From the NCBI GenBank assembly GCA_947172415.1, contig OX359202.1, forward strand, positions 1,614,501-1,678,500: DNA of 64,000 nt, given 5' to 3'. Under the pieces are notes generated by a model. The model did no database searches. It was given only the letters and a program-made list of their open reading frames with translations, and had not been told where the DNA came from. Source of the stretch: Chondrosia reniformis. Lineage: Eukaryota; Porifera; Demospongiae; Chondrillida; Chondrillidae. Positions 11,564 to 23,300 of the stretch are shown one piece after another. The translations under genes were made by a program, and so were the position numbers. Numbering within the stretch: position 1 is the first letter of the stretch; the number at the start of each line of letters is the position of its first letter.

Positions 11564-13228
11564 GTGATGTCCTACCAAATTGTTTTGTGTCAGCAAATTT
11601 ATTAGCACAAAGATTTGTGCAGCTTCAGGAGGTGTCAGTCCCTACTGTGCAACCATTTCTTCCAGAAGAGGCTAAACTAGTTGACACTCCATTCAGAGTT
11701 TCAGCTTGGGAGAAGGCTTTACAAGGTCACCCTAATAAAAAGTGGCTTGAGCATTTGCTGAATGGGTTACGATTTGGAGTTCGGGTCGGTTTTAATTATG
11801 CTAAACCTTTTAGGTCTGTTGGCATTAATTGCCGGTCAGCAATGGAAAAGCAAGAGGTGGTGGATGCATATTTGAAAAAGGAATTGAAGATGAAACATGT
11901 TGCAGGGCCTTGGAGGAATAAAGCATTTATTGGGTGTATGACTACTAGATTTGGGGTTATTCCAAAATCAACTCCAGGTAAATGGAGGCTAATTGTCGAT
12001 TTATCGTATCCAGAGGGGTATAGTGTAAATGATGGAATTCCGAAGGAATGTTCCAGCATGGTTTATTCTTCGGTAGGGGATGCTACCAAAATGCTTTTGC
12101 AATTGGGTAAAGGTGCTAGGATGGCTAAGATCGATGTGGCTAATGCTTTTAGAAATGTACCAGTTCATCCACTAGATCGGCATTTATTGGGCATGGTATG
12201 GAATGATGAGGTTTATTTTGATAAGCGAGTTCCATTTGGACTTAGGTCTGCTCCAATTTTGTTCAATGCGTATGCAGATGCACTAGAATGGATATTGCGG
12301 CATAAAGGGTGCAATTACATATTACATTACTTGGATGATTTTCTAATCATTGGAAAGCCCGATTCTGATGCCTGTGCTAAAAACTTGGATGCTGTCATTA
12401 GTGTTTGCCATGAGTTAGGTATTCCATTAGCTATGGATAAGATTGAGGGTCCGTCAACTGAACTCACCTTTCTTGGGATTGAGATTGACTCTGTTAGTCA
12501 AATAGCTAGATTACCTGGGGCTAAATTGGCTAAGTTAAAGGGGGAACTTCTAAGGTGGGTTTCCAGAAAAGCAGCAACAAAGAAGGAGTTGGAGAAGCTG
12601 TTGGGATTGTTTAATTTTGCCTGTACGGTAATTCCGCAAGGCCGTTGTTTTTTAAGAAGGATGTTTGATTTGTTAGCAGTTGCTTCAAAGAAGCACCATT
12701 TTATCCGCCTTAATGTAGGTTTTCGTTCTGATTTGTTCTGGTGGCTAACATTTTGTGAGACTTGGAATGGTGTGGGCTTTATCCATTTAATTCATGCAGC
12801 TACTCCTACTGTGTTCTTTAGCTCTGATGCATCTGGTAGTTGGGGGTGTGGTGCAGTATGGCAATCCCAATGGCTGCAGGGTAGTTGGGACAGCACTTGG
12901 GAACATGTTAATATTATGGTGAAGGAATTGGTTCCTATTGTGATAGCTGTGTGGGGGCATCAGTGGTCTGGAAAGCATGTTTTATGTTATTACGATAATA
13001 TGGCAGTGGTTCAGGCAGTTCAGAAAGGTTCAGCCAAGGAACCCACAGTTATGCATTTGTTAAGGTGTTTAACCTTTTTTACCACATTTTTCATTTTTCA
13101 ATGGCTATTAAGCATTTAAGTGGGACGGACAATGGTCCAGCAGATAGTGTATCCCGTAATAAATTGGATACATTTTTTGCTCAGGTGCCGCAGGCAAATG
13201 TCAACCCAACAAGCATACCAGCAGAGTT
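11564..13228 (+). pseudogene. Ngaro reverse transcriptase and RNase H region
   Basis: RNA-dependent DNA polymerase followed by RNase H. RT landmarks in order: GKWRLIVDLSYPEG, KIDVANAFRNVPVHP, VPFGLRSAPILFNA, the catalytic YLDDFLIIG, and LTFLGIEID. The RNase H part shows FFSSDASGSWGCGAVW and a later MVKELVPIVIAVWG with CYYDNMAVVQAV. The conserved AIKHLSGTDNGPADSVSRN ends the region but in another frame, so a frameshift lies near 13075-13095. The opening GDVLPNCFVSAN follows a T-rich acceptor (ttttttag|gtgatg). This suggests that it is spliced to gag across 11189-11563. Confidence 0.9.
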
Positions 13229-14223
13229 ATGGACCTTGCTGGTAACTCAGCAACCGGATTGGATGTCACAGGATTGGAGGAGGCTGTTTTTGAGCTTATG
13301 CAGCAAGGTGTTGCAGAATCCACCAGGAAATGCTATAAATCCAGCATGAAGCGTTATACAGCCTTTTGTAGTCAATTTTCGTTACCTTGTTTACCTGCCT
13401 CAGATAGAACCTTATCCCTTTTTATAGCATTTTTAGGTAGGGATAAGATCTCATCAAAGACTATAAGGATTTATTTATCTGGCATTCGACATTTTCATGT
13501 TTTAAAGGGCTTGGTTTTTTGTGGCATAACACCTAAGATTGAATTACTTTTGAGAGGTGTTGCAAGGGAGAATGGGTCAGCAGCACCAAATACTAGGTTA
13601 CCAATCACACCCGACATTTTACGTTTATTGAAGAGACAGCTGGCAAAAAATCCACAGGATTTTGAGAATAGAATGTTGTGGGCAGCAATAGACATCGGCT
13701 TCTTTGCCTTTTTGAGATCTAGTGAGTTTTTATTACCTGATGGGGTTAATTATGACCCTTCGAAGCATTTAGCTTATGGTGACATAAAAATTAATAGGTC
13801 AATGGGATCAGTTCAGGTCATATTACAATTAAAGCATCTAAGACTGACCAGGCAAAGCATGGGACATGTATTTATTTAAACAGCACTGGTAGAGATATTT
13901 GCCCGGTTGCAGCTCTGTTAGATTATTTGAAAGTAAGAGGTCATGAAGCTGGTCTTCTCTTTGTTCACAAAGATGGTAGTCCCTTGAGGCGGTCTTATTT
14001 AGTTAAAGGCATTCGGAGGATGTTACAAGGTTATCCTACTATTGACGCAAGTAAATACGCAGGTCATAGCTTACGAATAGGAGCAGCTACTACTGCAGCT
14101 AGTCAGGGGGTCTCGGAATCTATTATTAAAAGACTCGGTCGTTGGAAAAGTTCAGCTTATCAGATTTATATTCGGCCACCTCAGTCTCAACTAGCTAATC
14201 TCAGCAAGAAAATGCTTACCTAA
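13229..14223 (+). pseudogene. Ngaro tyrosine recombinase
   Basis: Site-specific recombinase that integrates the circular DNA intermediate. The N-terminal SAM-like part (ESTRKCYKSSMKRYTAFCSQ) and catalytic part are present. It shows the first arginine in FFAFLRSSEFLL, the H-x-x-R box as GHSLRIGAATTAA, then GRWKSSAYQIYIRPP with the candidate nucleophilic tyrosine. A one-base frame change near 13810-13820 separates the two halves. Translating the other frame restores KASKTDQAKHGTCIYL across the gap. The 5' end overlaps the preceding frame, which is a further frame change. It ends at a stop at 14221-14223. Confidence 0.9.
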
Positions 14224-14602
14224 GTTTATTGTGACAATGAATGGTAGAATTATTAGAGGCATGTCATTTATTTAACAGGTATAATTTATTTGTTTATTTT
14301 TTCCTTGTACTTGTATTTTAGTTATATATAGTACGTTTTTGGTGAGGATAAAGTAACGATGCTTATCGTTATTAGATAATAATAACGTGATAGTTGTTTT
14401 ATGTGTGGATGTATATAGTTACGTACCAGAAGGATAGCTGTTTCGTTGGCCTTACAATCGAGTTATGGGAGCTCCATTTGATGCTGATCTAAGATAAGGT
14501 CGTACATGTCTTTAGCAGCTGTTTTCTTTTGCGGTTCGGTCGTGTTTTGTTTGGGGTCAATGACTTTTTACACGCGATGAGTCACGTGTCGCAGTCATCT
14601 TT
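14224..14602. other. Ngaro 3' untranslated stretch before B1
   Basis: No ORF of note. It contains a short hairpin-like sequence near 14355-14375 (aacgatgcttatcgtt). Nothing else was recognised. Confidence 0.4.
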
Positions 14603-14824
14603 GGAAGGAAGCGTTGCATGCCCCTAAGCAAAACCCTTCAACGGGGTACTTCCGACGTTGGACCGGACCGCCAAAGCCCTAGGCATCATACTATGATACC
14701 AAAGGCAAATGGGTGACAAAGGGGGGAGTAGCCGAAAGCCATGTCGAGCAAGGAACACCGCACCAACAGGAGAGTATTAGGTGAGGAACTCACCTAATTA
14801 TTATCACAACGATAGTATATTAAA
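14603..14824 (+). repeat. Ngaro split direct repeat B1
   Basis: 222 bp beginning ggaaggaagcgttgcatgcc and ending gatagtatattaaa. Directly abuts A2, the usual internal B1-A2 junction. Confidence 0.95.
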
Positions 14825-15014
14825 TGGAGTTTACGGATGTAAACGGAGTTAATGTACGAGTGGAGAATCACGGCTGCAATCCGGGAGAAACCCGCAAGAA
14901 TGGAAGCCATACGTGATCGAATTGTTTGGATTGGTTAGGTAGTTACTATAGGTTACTATCATTAGCTGACGTTAAACGAACGAAGGCAACAACTACGAGA
15001 GCTCGAGCTAAATT
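14824..15014 (+). repeat. Ngaro split direct repeat A2
   Basis: Internal copy of the left terminal repeat, 191 bp, near-identical to 9031-9221. Confidence 0.95.
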
Positions 15015-15294
15015 TATGCCCACCCAATTAGTTAAATGTTCCCACCCTCTTTACTATGATTTACGACTGGTATAGTGTTAGTTGGTGAATTTGTGCATGC
15101 ATAAGGCATCTTGTGGGCCTGGTAAGTAGCTTTTGTAGCTTCATACTAGTAAAGCTGGAAGTATTTCAGGAAGAACAGGATAAGGGTAAGGGCAAGGGCT
15201 ATGTGAGTTGCATTTATTTTGTCTAGCAATTTGCAAGTAGGTGAAACCCCTCATCCTATTTCTTCATGGTCTGTGACCATGTGACACGGTCCAA

Positions 15295-15516
15295 GGAAGG
15301 AAGCGTTGCATGCCCCTAAGCAAAACCCTTCAACGGGGTACTTCCGACGTTGGACCAGACCGCCAAAGCCCTAGGCATCATACTATGATACCAAAGGCAA
15401 ATGGGTGACAAAGGGGGAAGTAGCCGAAAGCCATGTCGAGCAAGGAACACCGCACCAACAGGAGAGTATTAGGTGAGGAACTCACCTAATTATTATCGCA
15501 ACGATAGTATATTAAA
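15295..15516 (+). repeat. Ngaro split direct repeat B2 (right end)
   Basis: Terminal copy of B1. Noted differences from B1: ggaccag for ggaccgg, gggggaag for ggggggag, and atcgca for atcaca. Host sequence (tataatataaataaat) follows. Confidence 0.95.
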
Positions 15517-15938
15517 TATAATATAAATAAATAAATAAATAATTCATATGGCTCCAAGAAAGGACTTAGAACCAAAATGGGCATATCATCATAAAGATTA
15601 GGGTATAAAACTCATTTTTAAATAAGGGATTTTTCATTTAGGTCTCCGTTTGGTAGAAAACAGAGGACAAAGTCTGCATATAAAATGCCATAGGACTATA
15701 GAAAAGCTATAGAAAATTTATATTGAAACCAGGTGTTATATTAGTAAAAATTTCCAATTTGTCAGATAACTGTGAAACCGACATATATCATGGTACATGT
15801 GTATGACAAACGTCTGGCGAAGTTTTGCTTAATTAAATGAGCAAAATAATCAAGATATAAAGAAGAATTCAGGGTTACGATTGCGCAATCTGGTGATGTA
15901 TTGTGATGTAACTCTAGTGCGTCACCAACACCTCTCGT

Positions 15939-16088
15939 ATGTCGCTCCGTACACATTTAGTGAATCTTGTGACGTTACGAAAACGTCACCCCCTCGTTGC
16001 TAAAGAAGATCATCCCTTTGTGAACGGCTATGACAAGTCGACGCTCTCCTACGAGAAGGAGCTAGCGAACGAGCGAGTTGTAGCGAAG
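15939..16088 (+). CDS. First exon of an unidentified small gene
   Basis: An ATG at 15939 opens 50 codons: MSLRTHLVNLVTLRKRHPLV, then AKEDHPFVNGYDKSTLSYEK, then ELANERVVAK. The exon ends at a plausible donor (gcgaag|gttaga). The basic, acid-free first 20 residues look like a mitochondrial targeting segment (inference). Local GC content is clearly higher than in the neighbours. The next exon was not found. A T-rich acceptor at about 16255 (catgtgtag|gaataa) would add one residue and a stop, giving a 51-residue protein, but this is uncertain. I do not recognise the family. It lies between the Ngaro element and the repeated segment that starts near 16430. Confidence 0.45.
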
Positions 16089-17430
16089 GTTAGATAAAGC
16101 GTTTTTGTATACGTCCCCGTCAAGTTTGAGGCAGATTTTTTCCTATATTGATGCGAAAGACTGAATTCGTTTGGTCGACCGTATTACTTTGGTAATTTAA
16201 GCTCTGTCTTCTCTTCTTACGTTATCTGTTAATATTTTTACTTGTCCATGTGTAGGAATAAGGACTGTTTGTTGCGATCATTAATATATATATATATATA
16301 TAATCAAGTACTACACAGTACAAGTTACAAATTTAAGAGGGCCAAATGACTGTACAATATTAAAATTACAATCAAGTACTAGCTACACATGCAGTGCAAG
16401 TTACAAATTTAAAGAGATCCAAGTGACCCCTAGGATAATCAGTATTTTAAACAGTACAAGACTTTAGTCACACTAGTACTGTTGCAGGCTTTGAAATCCT
16501 CAACTACTGCATAGAGAGTAGTATATACGTAGTTGATACAGATCATCCAATTGCAAGGTAGAACACATGGCCTACCAATTACCTTTTCACACCTTAGTAT
16601 AGACTGAAGATGATGCATCTGCATGCCATATATCAACAAAGGTTCCAGTATTAAAGGGGTCTCAGCTAATAACCACAGCAGATTTGATTTGCCTTGTGAG
16701 GGGCTAAGAACACCGACGGTTGGTTGCATGCATTCACATAATCAACAGGGTTAGAAACCATTTTGTAACTTGTACACAAGGACATATAATATATGTAGAG
16801 GTTTATCGTCTATATAGCTGAACATTGCTATAATTTCAATATGTAATAGTATCAGTGAGTTATAAGTCTTGTGAAAGTTGAATTATAGTTTCTGAATCAG
16901 TTTATTAGCCTTCAGTGAATATCCTTTGAGAGATTAGGTTCTTTACTTAGGATTTAAATTGAGCACTTATGTGTAAAATATAAAATTGAATCTTTTGCTT
17001 TCAAAACTCTACAGTGTATGATACATATATATATGCCTTCCTAATTATGCTACATAGACCATGGACTTACGTACATTTGCGTATGATTTGAAGTACATGA
17101 TTGACTATGCACAATGTATATTGTACTTTTTAGGCTTCTATTGTTTTCATTTGCCAATTCCATTATCTGACTTCATGTTACAGAAAGATACATAATGTAC
17201 GTATATAATACGGGTTCATATGCAACTATTAAAACACCTAATTTAGACTTCGAATTTGATGAAGTGTGGGTTTATTGGCAACTATTGTAACTGTTACACT
17301 TAATTTATACCTCAATACATCATGTTGCAAATGGCAGTGTTATTTAATGAAACCTCTCCATCTTTATATGTATAATGTTTAGGACATTTAAGTGTCCTCA
17401 ATTGTTAATTATATTAACAAGTAGTTAGAT
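16089..17430. other. Gene-free stretch, part of the duplicated segment
   Basis: It has AT microsatellites (16283-16303, 17025-17035) and blocks that recur in rearranged order downstream: about 16540-16750 recurs at 18640-18870, 16790-17030 at 18410-18635, and 17025-17420 at 19160-19540. No exon is supported. An antisense ORF at 16439-16729 is shared with the copy but carries mostly amino-acid-changing differences. Confidence 0.55.
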
Positions 17431-18379
17431 ATCTTTCCTATGTAACCCCCCAATAAGCGGCCATTTTCTTGGCCACGCCCTTCAACTTGAACAATTACAC
17501 TGCTGTAGACACGAGATGTATTCCCAGGAGCTGCATAACTCACTCTGTAAATCTTCCTTTAGGGGAATTAGATGATGAGGTGAATTTTATATGCACGCCT
17601 AAAATTTAAGGTTTTATGAAAACTAATGAATTCTGTTCATCTTAGGTTAGAAGAGCCTAAATTGTCACGTGACTATACTAGTACTCGTATATATACATGC
17701 TATAACAATTATGAATGTGTTACAAGTCAATCGCTCTCATGATGATTTCAATCAGGCATTTTGGCCTAACGGAGTAAAAGAGCAAAATATAATTATTCAA
17801 AGTTCCTTAATATACTTTTATGTATAAGAAGCTGATTAGTCAAAGGTGTAGGAAAGGAGATAAGTCATCTTTGTCTGTGATTGATGTGGTCTTCCTTGTT
17901 GAGCAGATTAATCAATGTTGTTTTTGGATGGATTAAGATCATTGGAGAGGAGCAGAACCTGATACACAGGATATACGCTCAGATTAACAATAGGATATTG
18001 AGAACAGAATTACTTTGTGGTGCATGTGTACTCTTTTTAACTATATGGAATTTCTCACTCTTGTATGTCCAAGTACATGTATAATTCAATATACGTATGT
18101 TGACAAGTTGACTTGTATAATTTCTCAATTAAAAGTTTTTCCTCTGGAGTGGGAGTGAAGGTGTAGACTTTTATGTATATGACCATGAACACATTTACTG
18201 ACTGGCTCTACATTTTAGTAACAATTTCTAAAGGGAAATGCACTATACTGACAAGTACTTTTATGAACTGCATTGTGTTTTAAAGGTTCAAAATGGCCTC
18301 AATTCTAAGGTTGTATGAACTAGCTGAATCAGATGTTTTTATACAACCTATATATATATATATATACAGTGCAAGTTAC

Positions 18380-18410
<31 letters not shown>

Positions 18411-19545
18411 AGGTTTATCGTCTATATAGCTGAACATTGCACATGCTGTATATTTCTATATGTAATAGTATCATTGAGTTATAAGTCTTGTGAAAGTTGA
18501 ATTATAGTTTCTAAATCAGTGTATTAGCCTTCATATCCTTTGAGATTAGGTTCTTTACTTAGGATTTAAATTAAGCACTTATAAAATATAAAATTGAATC
18601 TTTACTCTCAAAACTCTACAGTGTATGATATATATATATATTGCAAGCTAGAACACATGGCCTACCAAATACTTTTTTACACCTTAATATAGACTGAAGA
18701 TGATGCATCTGCATGCCATATATCAACAAAGGTTCCAGTCTTAAAGGGGTCTCAGCTAATGACCACAGCAGATTTGATTTGCATTTGAGGGAGCTAAGAA
18801 TACCGACGGTCGGTTGCATGCATGCATTCGCATAATCAACAGGGTTAGAGACCATTTTGTAACTTGTACGCAAGGGACATCATATGACATACGTATAATA
18901 AAGGCCTTGCATGACCTTTTATGTCCTTGCAATGCAAGTCAAATCTGCTGTGGTCATTAGACCCCTTTAAGACTGGAACCTTATATATATACAGTACAAG
19001 TTACAATATACTAAGGTAATCTAATCTAATATAATATAATATAATATAAATAAATAATATAATATAAATAATTCATATGGCTCCAGGAAAGGACCTAGCA
19101 ACAGAATGGGCATAGTATCATAAAGATTAGGGTATAAAACTCAGTTTTAATTAATATATATATATATATATGTGCTATCCTAATTATGCTACATAGACCA
19201 TGGACTTACATTTGCCTATGATTTGAAGTACATGATTGACTATACACAATATTTATTGTACGTACTTTTTAGGCTTCTATTGTTTTCATTTGCCGATTCC
19301 GTTGTATGGCTTCATGTTACGGAAAGATATACTTATATACGGGTTAATATGCAACTATTATAACACTTAAATTTATACATCGATATAGATTGAGTACAGG
19401 TTTATTGGCAACTAGTATAACTGTTACACCTAATTTATGTGTTAATACAACATTTTGCAAATGGCAGTGTTTATTTAATGAAACCTCTCCATCTTTATCT
19501 TTATAATGTTCACACTTAAGTGTCCTCAATCATTAATTATATTAA
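17431..19545. repeat. Rearranged second copy of the 7902-9030 / 15517-17430 segment
   Basis: It begins atatctttcctatgtaaccc, matching 7906 onward just upstream of the carrier start codon but without the carrier exon. About 17431-18380 parallels 7902-8990, including the putative small gene (here with a frameshift in the first exon). Later blocks parallel 16540-17420 in altered order. About 18985-19150 joins the two Ngaro flanks directly. A fold-back pair lies at about 18731-18784 and 18929-18985. Confidence 0.8.
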
Positions 19546-19662
19546 AGTCCAACCATGTGGCTAAGTAGTTCGAGTGGGGGTAAGTTTTTATACTTGAAAT
19601 ACTCATTATAAGACTCTAGCCTTAAATCTAATGTATATAATTGTGGCTATTGTAAAGTCTTA

Positions 19663-19714
19663 GGACTATAGAGCTATCACTAATCATTAGTGTAGCTCTA
19701 TAGTCCTAAGCTAA
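19663..19714. repeat. Near-perfect 25-bp hairpin
   Basis: cttaggactatagagctatc pairs with its reverse complement (agctctatagtcctaag) around a tiny loop, with one bulged base. It lies about 0.6 kb upstream of the receptor kinase start codon. The loop is too short for a canonical animal miRNA precursor. Confidence 0.7.
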
Positions 19715-20306
19715 GTAAGCTAAGGCTTAATAGATTGTGTATCATCGGAACTTAGAGTGTTTGGACAGTTCTATCTATTCTGTGTGTCTCAATTTATTGG
19801 TTTTCTCATCTTTGTGATTTACGTAGTTGTCTAATTTAGCTTAATCATTTTGTCCTAAGTTTTACACCTAGTCACAATTTTTGTAAAGTTTTTTCATTCC
19901 TACAGCTACATTTTCTAAAAATATGAGTTTTGTTATTTGGCAGTGAGGTTGAGAGAGAGGTTTAAAGGAACTAAATTTTGAATTTGCGGCAACAACGAAA
20001 CACTCTACTATTGCAACTCGACAGTTGTTGTGTGCAACCAGGTAGAACCTTTACAGTATATATGTGTGTACATCACAAACACACAAAGAGCACACAGTAA
20101 TATACAATATATATACTCAGGAATATCCTATTGACCAGCAATTACAGGTAGTACATATATAAACTGATTGTAAACATAATCTGGTCAGTCAGTATAGTCA
20201 AACGGTTAAATTTATGATAGAGAAAACCACTTGATTTCTCAAAATTGAATGAAGAGTAATCCTACAAAATTTAGAAAGTTATCTTGGACCAATTGATATT
20301 TCAGCA

Positions 20307-23300
20307 ATGGGAGCTTGTAGTTGGAGGTTGCTATTGTTACTTGTACTATATTTCTTGTTTCCATCAGTTATCTCCTCTAAAGAAACTGAAAAAAGTTAGT
20401 ATTCAGTCCTATTACAGGACTATATATTATATTAAATTGTAATGTTAATTGTGTTTCAATATATATATATCACTTGTTTCTTTCAATAGCAATTGGTAAT
20501 CCTGACACTGTTTGCTGTATAAGTTAATAAGAAATTGAAGTGATGTTGTAAATACATTTACAGTGGGCCCTGGTTTAACCGACACTGTTTGTTTCAACCA
20601 AAAATGTCGGATAAATTAGGTGTCAGATAAAAAAGGATTGCGAAATAATGAATAAGATAGGGCACGACGAGTCAAAAACGTTTATTTCATCTTCTCGTGG
20701 CGTGGTAGTCTACTCTTTGAGCTGTTGGAATCCTCTTCAAGGACGATTCTTTAAGGAATTCGCTGATGGTCGATCGTTTTTCTGCCATTCTCTGAAACTT
20801 TCTTAATCTACTCCGCAACTGTCGGATAATAAAGGTTAAAAAGTATACACACACCTAAATCTGTATCGGAAAATAGTGTCGGATACGGATAAACCAGATA
20901 AATCGAGTCGGATATACGAGGGCCTGAAGTATTACGGGAAATACGATTTCGTTCGGTTAAATAAGGTTGTCAGTTAACTCGAGGTCGGTTAAACCAGGGC
21001 CCACTGTAATCTGTTTGTTTTTATCCTGATACCGTATTCGCTATAAAAATACGTCATTCTAATTTTCGTCAGGGAAAAAAATCCATTCTAGTGTACTCTA
21101 AACATGATGAATTTCCTGTCTCTCTAATATCCGCAATTAAACTCTATTTTTGTCACGTCAGAGGAAGCAATCTAATTGTTCGTCAGTTGTGTGGCTGTGT
21201 GCAACAAAGACACTTTCTTGCCTCTGTTCTTTTGTCTTTTCTACGTACGACTATATATATAGGAAGGTGTCCAAGCACATCGCTGCTTTTTGTATCTCCA
21301 TAAATCGCTACTGCGTACCTGTCTTCATCATTGTTGGGCTCTTGCCGACAGTCAAATTCGTCGCTGATTGTCGGCATCCAAATTTCCCGGTAGACATGGT
21401 AGCTGTTTGCACCTTCAATTCGAAAGCAGCTTTTGCACCGAACGCGGCCTTTACGGAGATGGAAACGCTCTATTGGTTCGTCTTTGTTCTAATATTTCGT
21501 CTGAAAAATATAAATATTCACCACCTTCGCTAGTTCTCCTCCTTCCAGCTCTAATTGCCTCAAATGACGTAATGTTTGCTTCACAAAGTGTGATGAATTT
21601 TTAGAGCAAATACTGTATTTATCTATAATACATGTATGAGCTCTTTTAGTTATTTAATTATCATTTCATTGTTAAAATTCAAGTGAAACATTCCCACTGA
21701 ATGAATGAGTCATTTTAGGTGCAATATTGCCCCTCTAATCATACCTTGTTAATTGTGATAGACTCTCTTCAATTTTAGCTCTATAGTGTGAATATGAATC
21801 ATTATATAATTTAGATTTGTTTCTGTTTTCCAGTTACAGTAAGACTAGTTAATGGTCCTAATGTCTGGGAAGGCAGAGTGGAAGTGTTATACAACAGCGC
21901 ATGGGGAACCATTTGTGGTGGCTGGAGATGGGATATTAGTGCAGCCAATGTTACATGTAGAATGCTTGGTTATCCAGCAGCTAGACATGATTTCAGTCAT
22001 ACTATTCAACATGATTATGGAAGAGGAAGTGGTCCTATTTGGTTATCAACACCTGTATGTAATGGAAATGAAACATCTCTCTTGGAATGCTCACATAGTG
22101 GATGGGGAAACATTCGATATGATTGTGATCATAGCAATGATGTTGGTGTGATATGTAAATGTAGGTATTACTTGTATGAACTGATATTCAACTTATTCCC
22201 TAATTTCACCCATTCACGGTTACCATGACAACTATAAGACCTTGCATGCACCATTATTGAAGCCTAATTTGTGCTATAAAAATATACATACTTGTATACT
22301 CAGCACTCTTATGGCTATATTGGTGCCTAACCACAAGTTAGCTAAGATGCCTCCTCCCACAGGACATTAACTAGATCTAAGAATATCATATTTTACAGTA
22401 CTCGCTATAATAAAGGTAACTTTAACCAGGTAAAAGTAAAGTTACCACTTAAAGTTAACAGTTTACAGATTAACATTTAACTGTTAACAGTTACCACTTA
22501 TTGCTTAACATTTAAGTTAAAGTGTAGTTAATGTTACCTTTATTACGGCACGTACCACTTAATGAATCCTGTGAATCACCTCTACGTATAACATTAATAG
22601 AAACTAATTACTTGTTATAGAAGAAGTCTGAAGGGAGTATCTGTTATATTCAGTTCTGCTATGCATAATGGAATACATAAATCTATAGAAGTTCTCATAT
22701 CACAGGTGACATTACAGATCTCATGTATATGTACTTTTCTCTACAGTATTGGATGTTGAAGTTACAAATATCACTTCTGCTATCATAAGATGGATATTTT
22801 CTCAACATCCCTCTTTCATTGGGTATCAGCTTGTAGTAAGTCGGGCTGAAGGTCTAAATTCACATTCAGATGGAGCCGTAATTGTTTCAAATATCACATT
22901 GAATAGTACCACAGGTGTTAATGTAATCAATGGATTAAGTGAGTTTGAGTCATGATTTACAGGTTAATGTATAATATTTGGTGTTTGCTGCATAATACCT
23001 ACACAATGCATTAATGTACAATTATCTGTATCCTGTAGAACCTTTGACAGAATATGTAGCGGAAATGATTGGAATCCAAAATGAATTTAATGCATATAAC
23101 ACTAGTATCGTGGACAGGTTTGGTTTTGTAGCTGTGCAGGGAGGAGGTGAGGTTGCTATGGAACATGGATTGCATGCCTTAGCTGTATATTGATTATGTT
23201 GTAGGAGAAGCTGTTTTTAAGTTACATTGTAATGAGTAATGATTAACTGTCAAAATTTATCCCTGCATGGTATCACTTAGTGTATAGGTATGGTTATGAT

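Larger units (their letters stand above)
9031..15516 (+). mobile_element. Ngaro-like tyrosine-recombinase (DIRS-order) retrotransposon, decayed
   Basis: A 6.5 kb element with the split-direct-repeat layout of Ngaro/PAT elements: A1 (9031-9221), coding body, B1 (14603-14824) abutting A2 (14824-15014), a 280-bp spacer, B2 (15295-15516). The A copies differ at about one base and the B copies at about three. It encodes gag, reverse transcriptase with RNase H, and a tyrosine recombinase in that order. No integrase of the DDE type and no methyltransferase ORF was seen. Several frame breaks show that this copy is dead. The flanks (taatctaatataatataat / tataatataaataaataaat) are joined without the element near 19010-19075, which fixes the ends. 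No target duplication is expected for this class. Confidence 0.93.

Noticed and set aside
9031..15516. LTR retrotransposon or endogenous retrovirus
   Set aside because: No LTR pair of retroviral type, no protease and no DDE integrase. Split direct repeats and a tyrosine recombinase identify the Ngaro/DIRS order.
16439..16729. Minus-strand ORF with a similar ORF at 18616-18873, suggesting a conserved gene
   Set aside because: The two are copies of the same duplicated DNA, and most of the differences change amino acids, as expected for noncoding sequence.
21150..21533. Plus-strand ORF of 127 codons in the receptor's first intron
   Set aside because: The opposite strand gives the better protein signal (HIRAN-like) and the plus ORF has no features.
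21852..22151. Overlapping ORF in the SRCR exon (MVLMSGKAEWKCY), repeated in the other units
   Set aside because: Shadow frame of the SRCR exon. It recurs only because the exon is duplicated.
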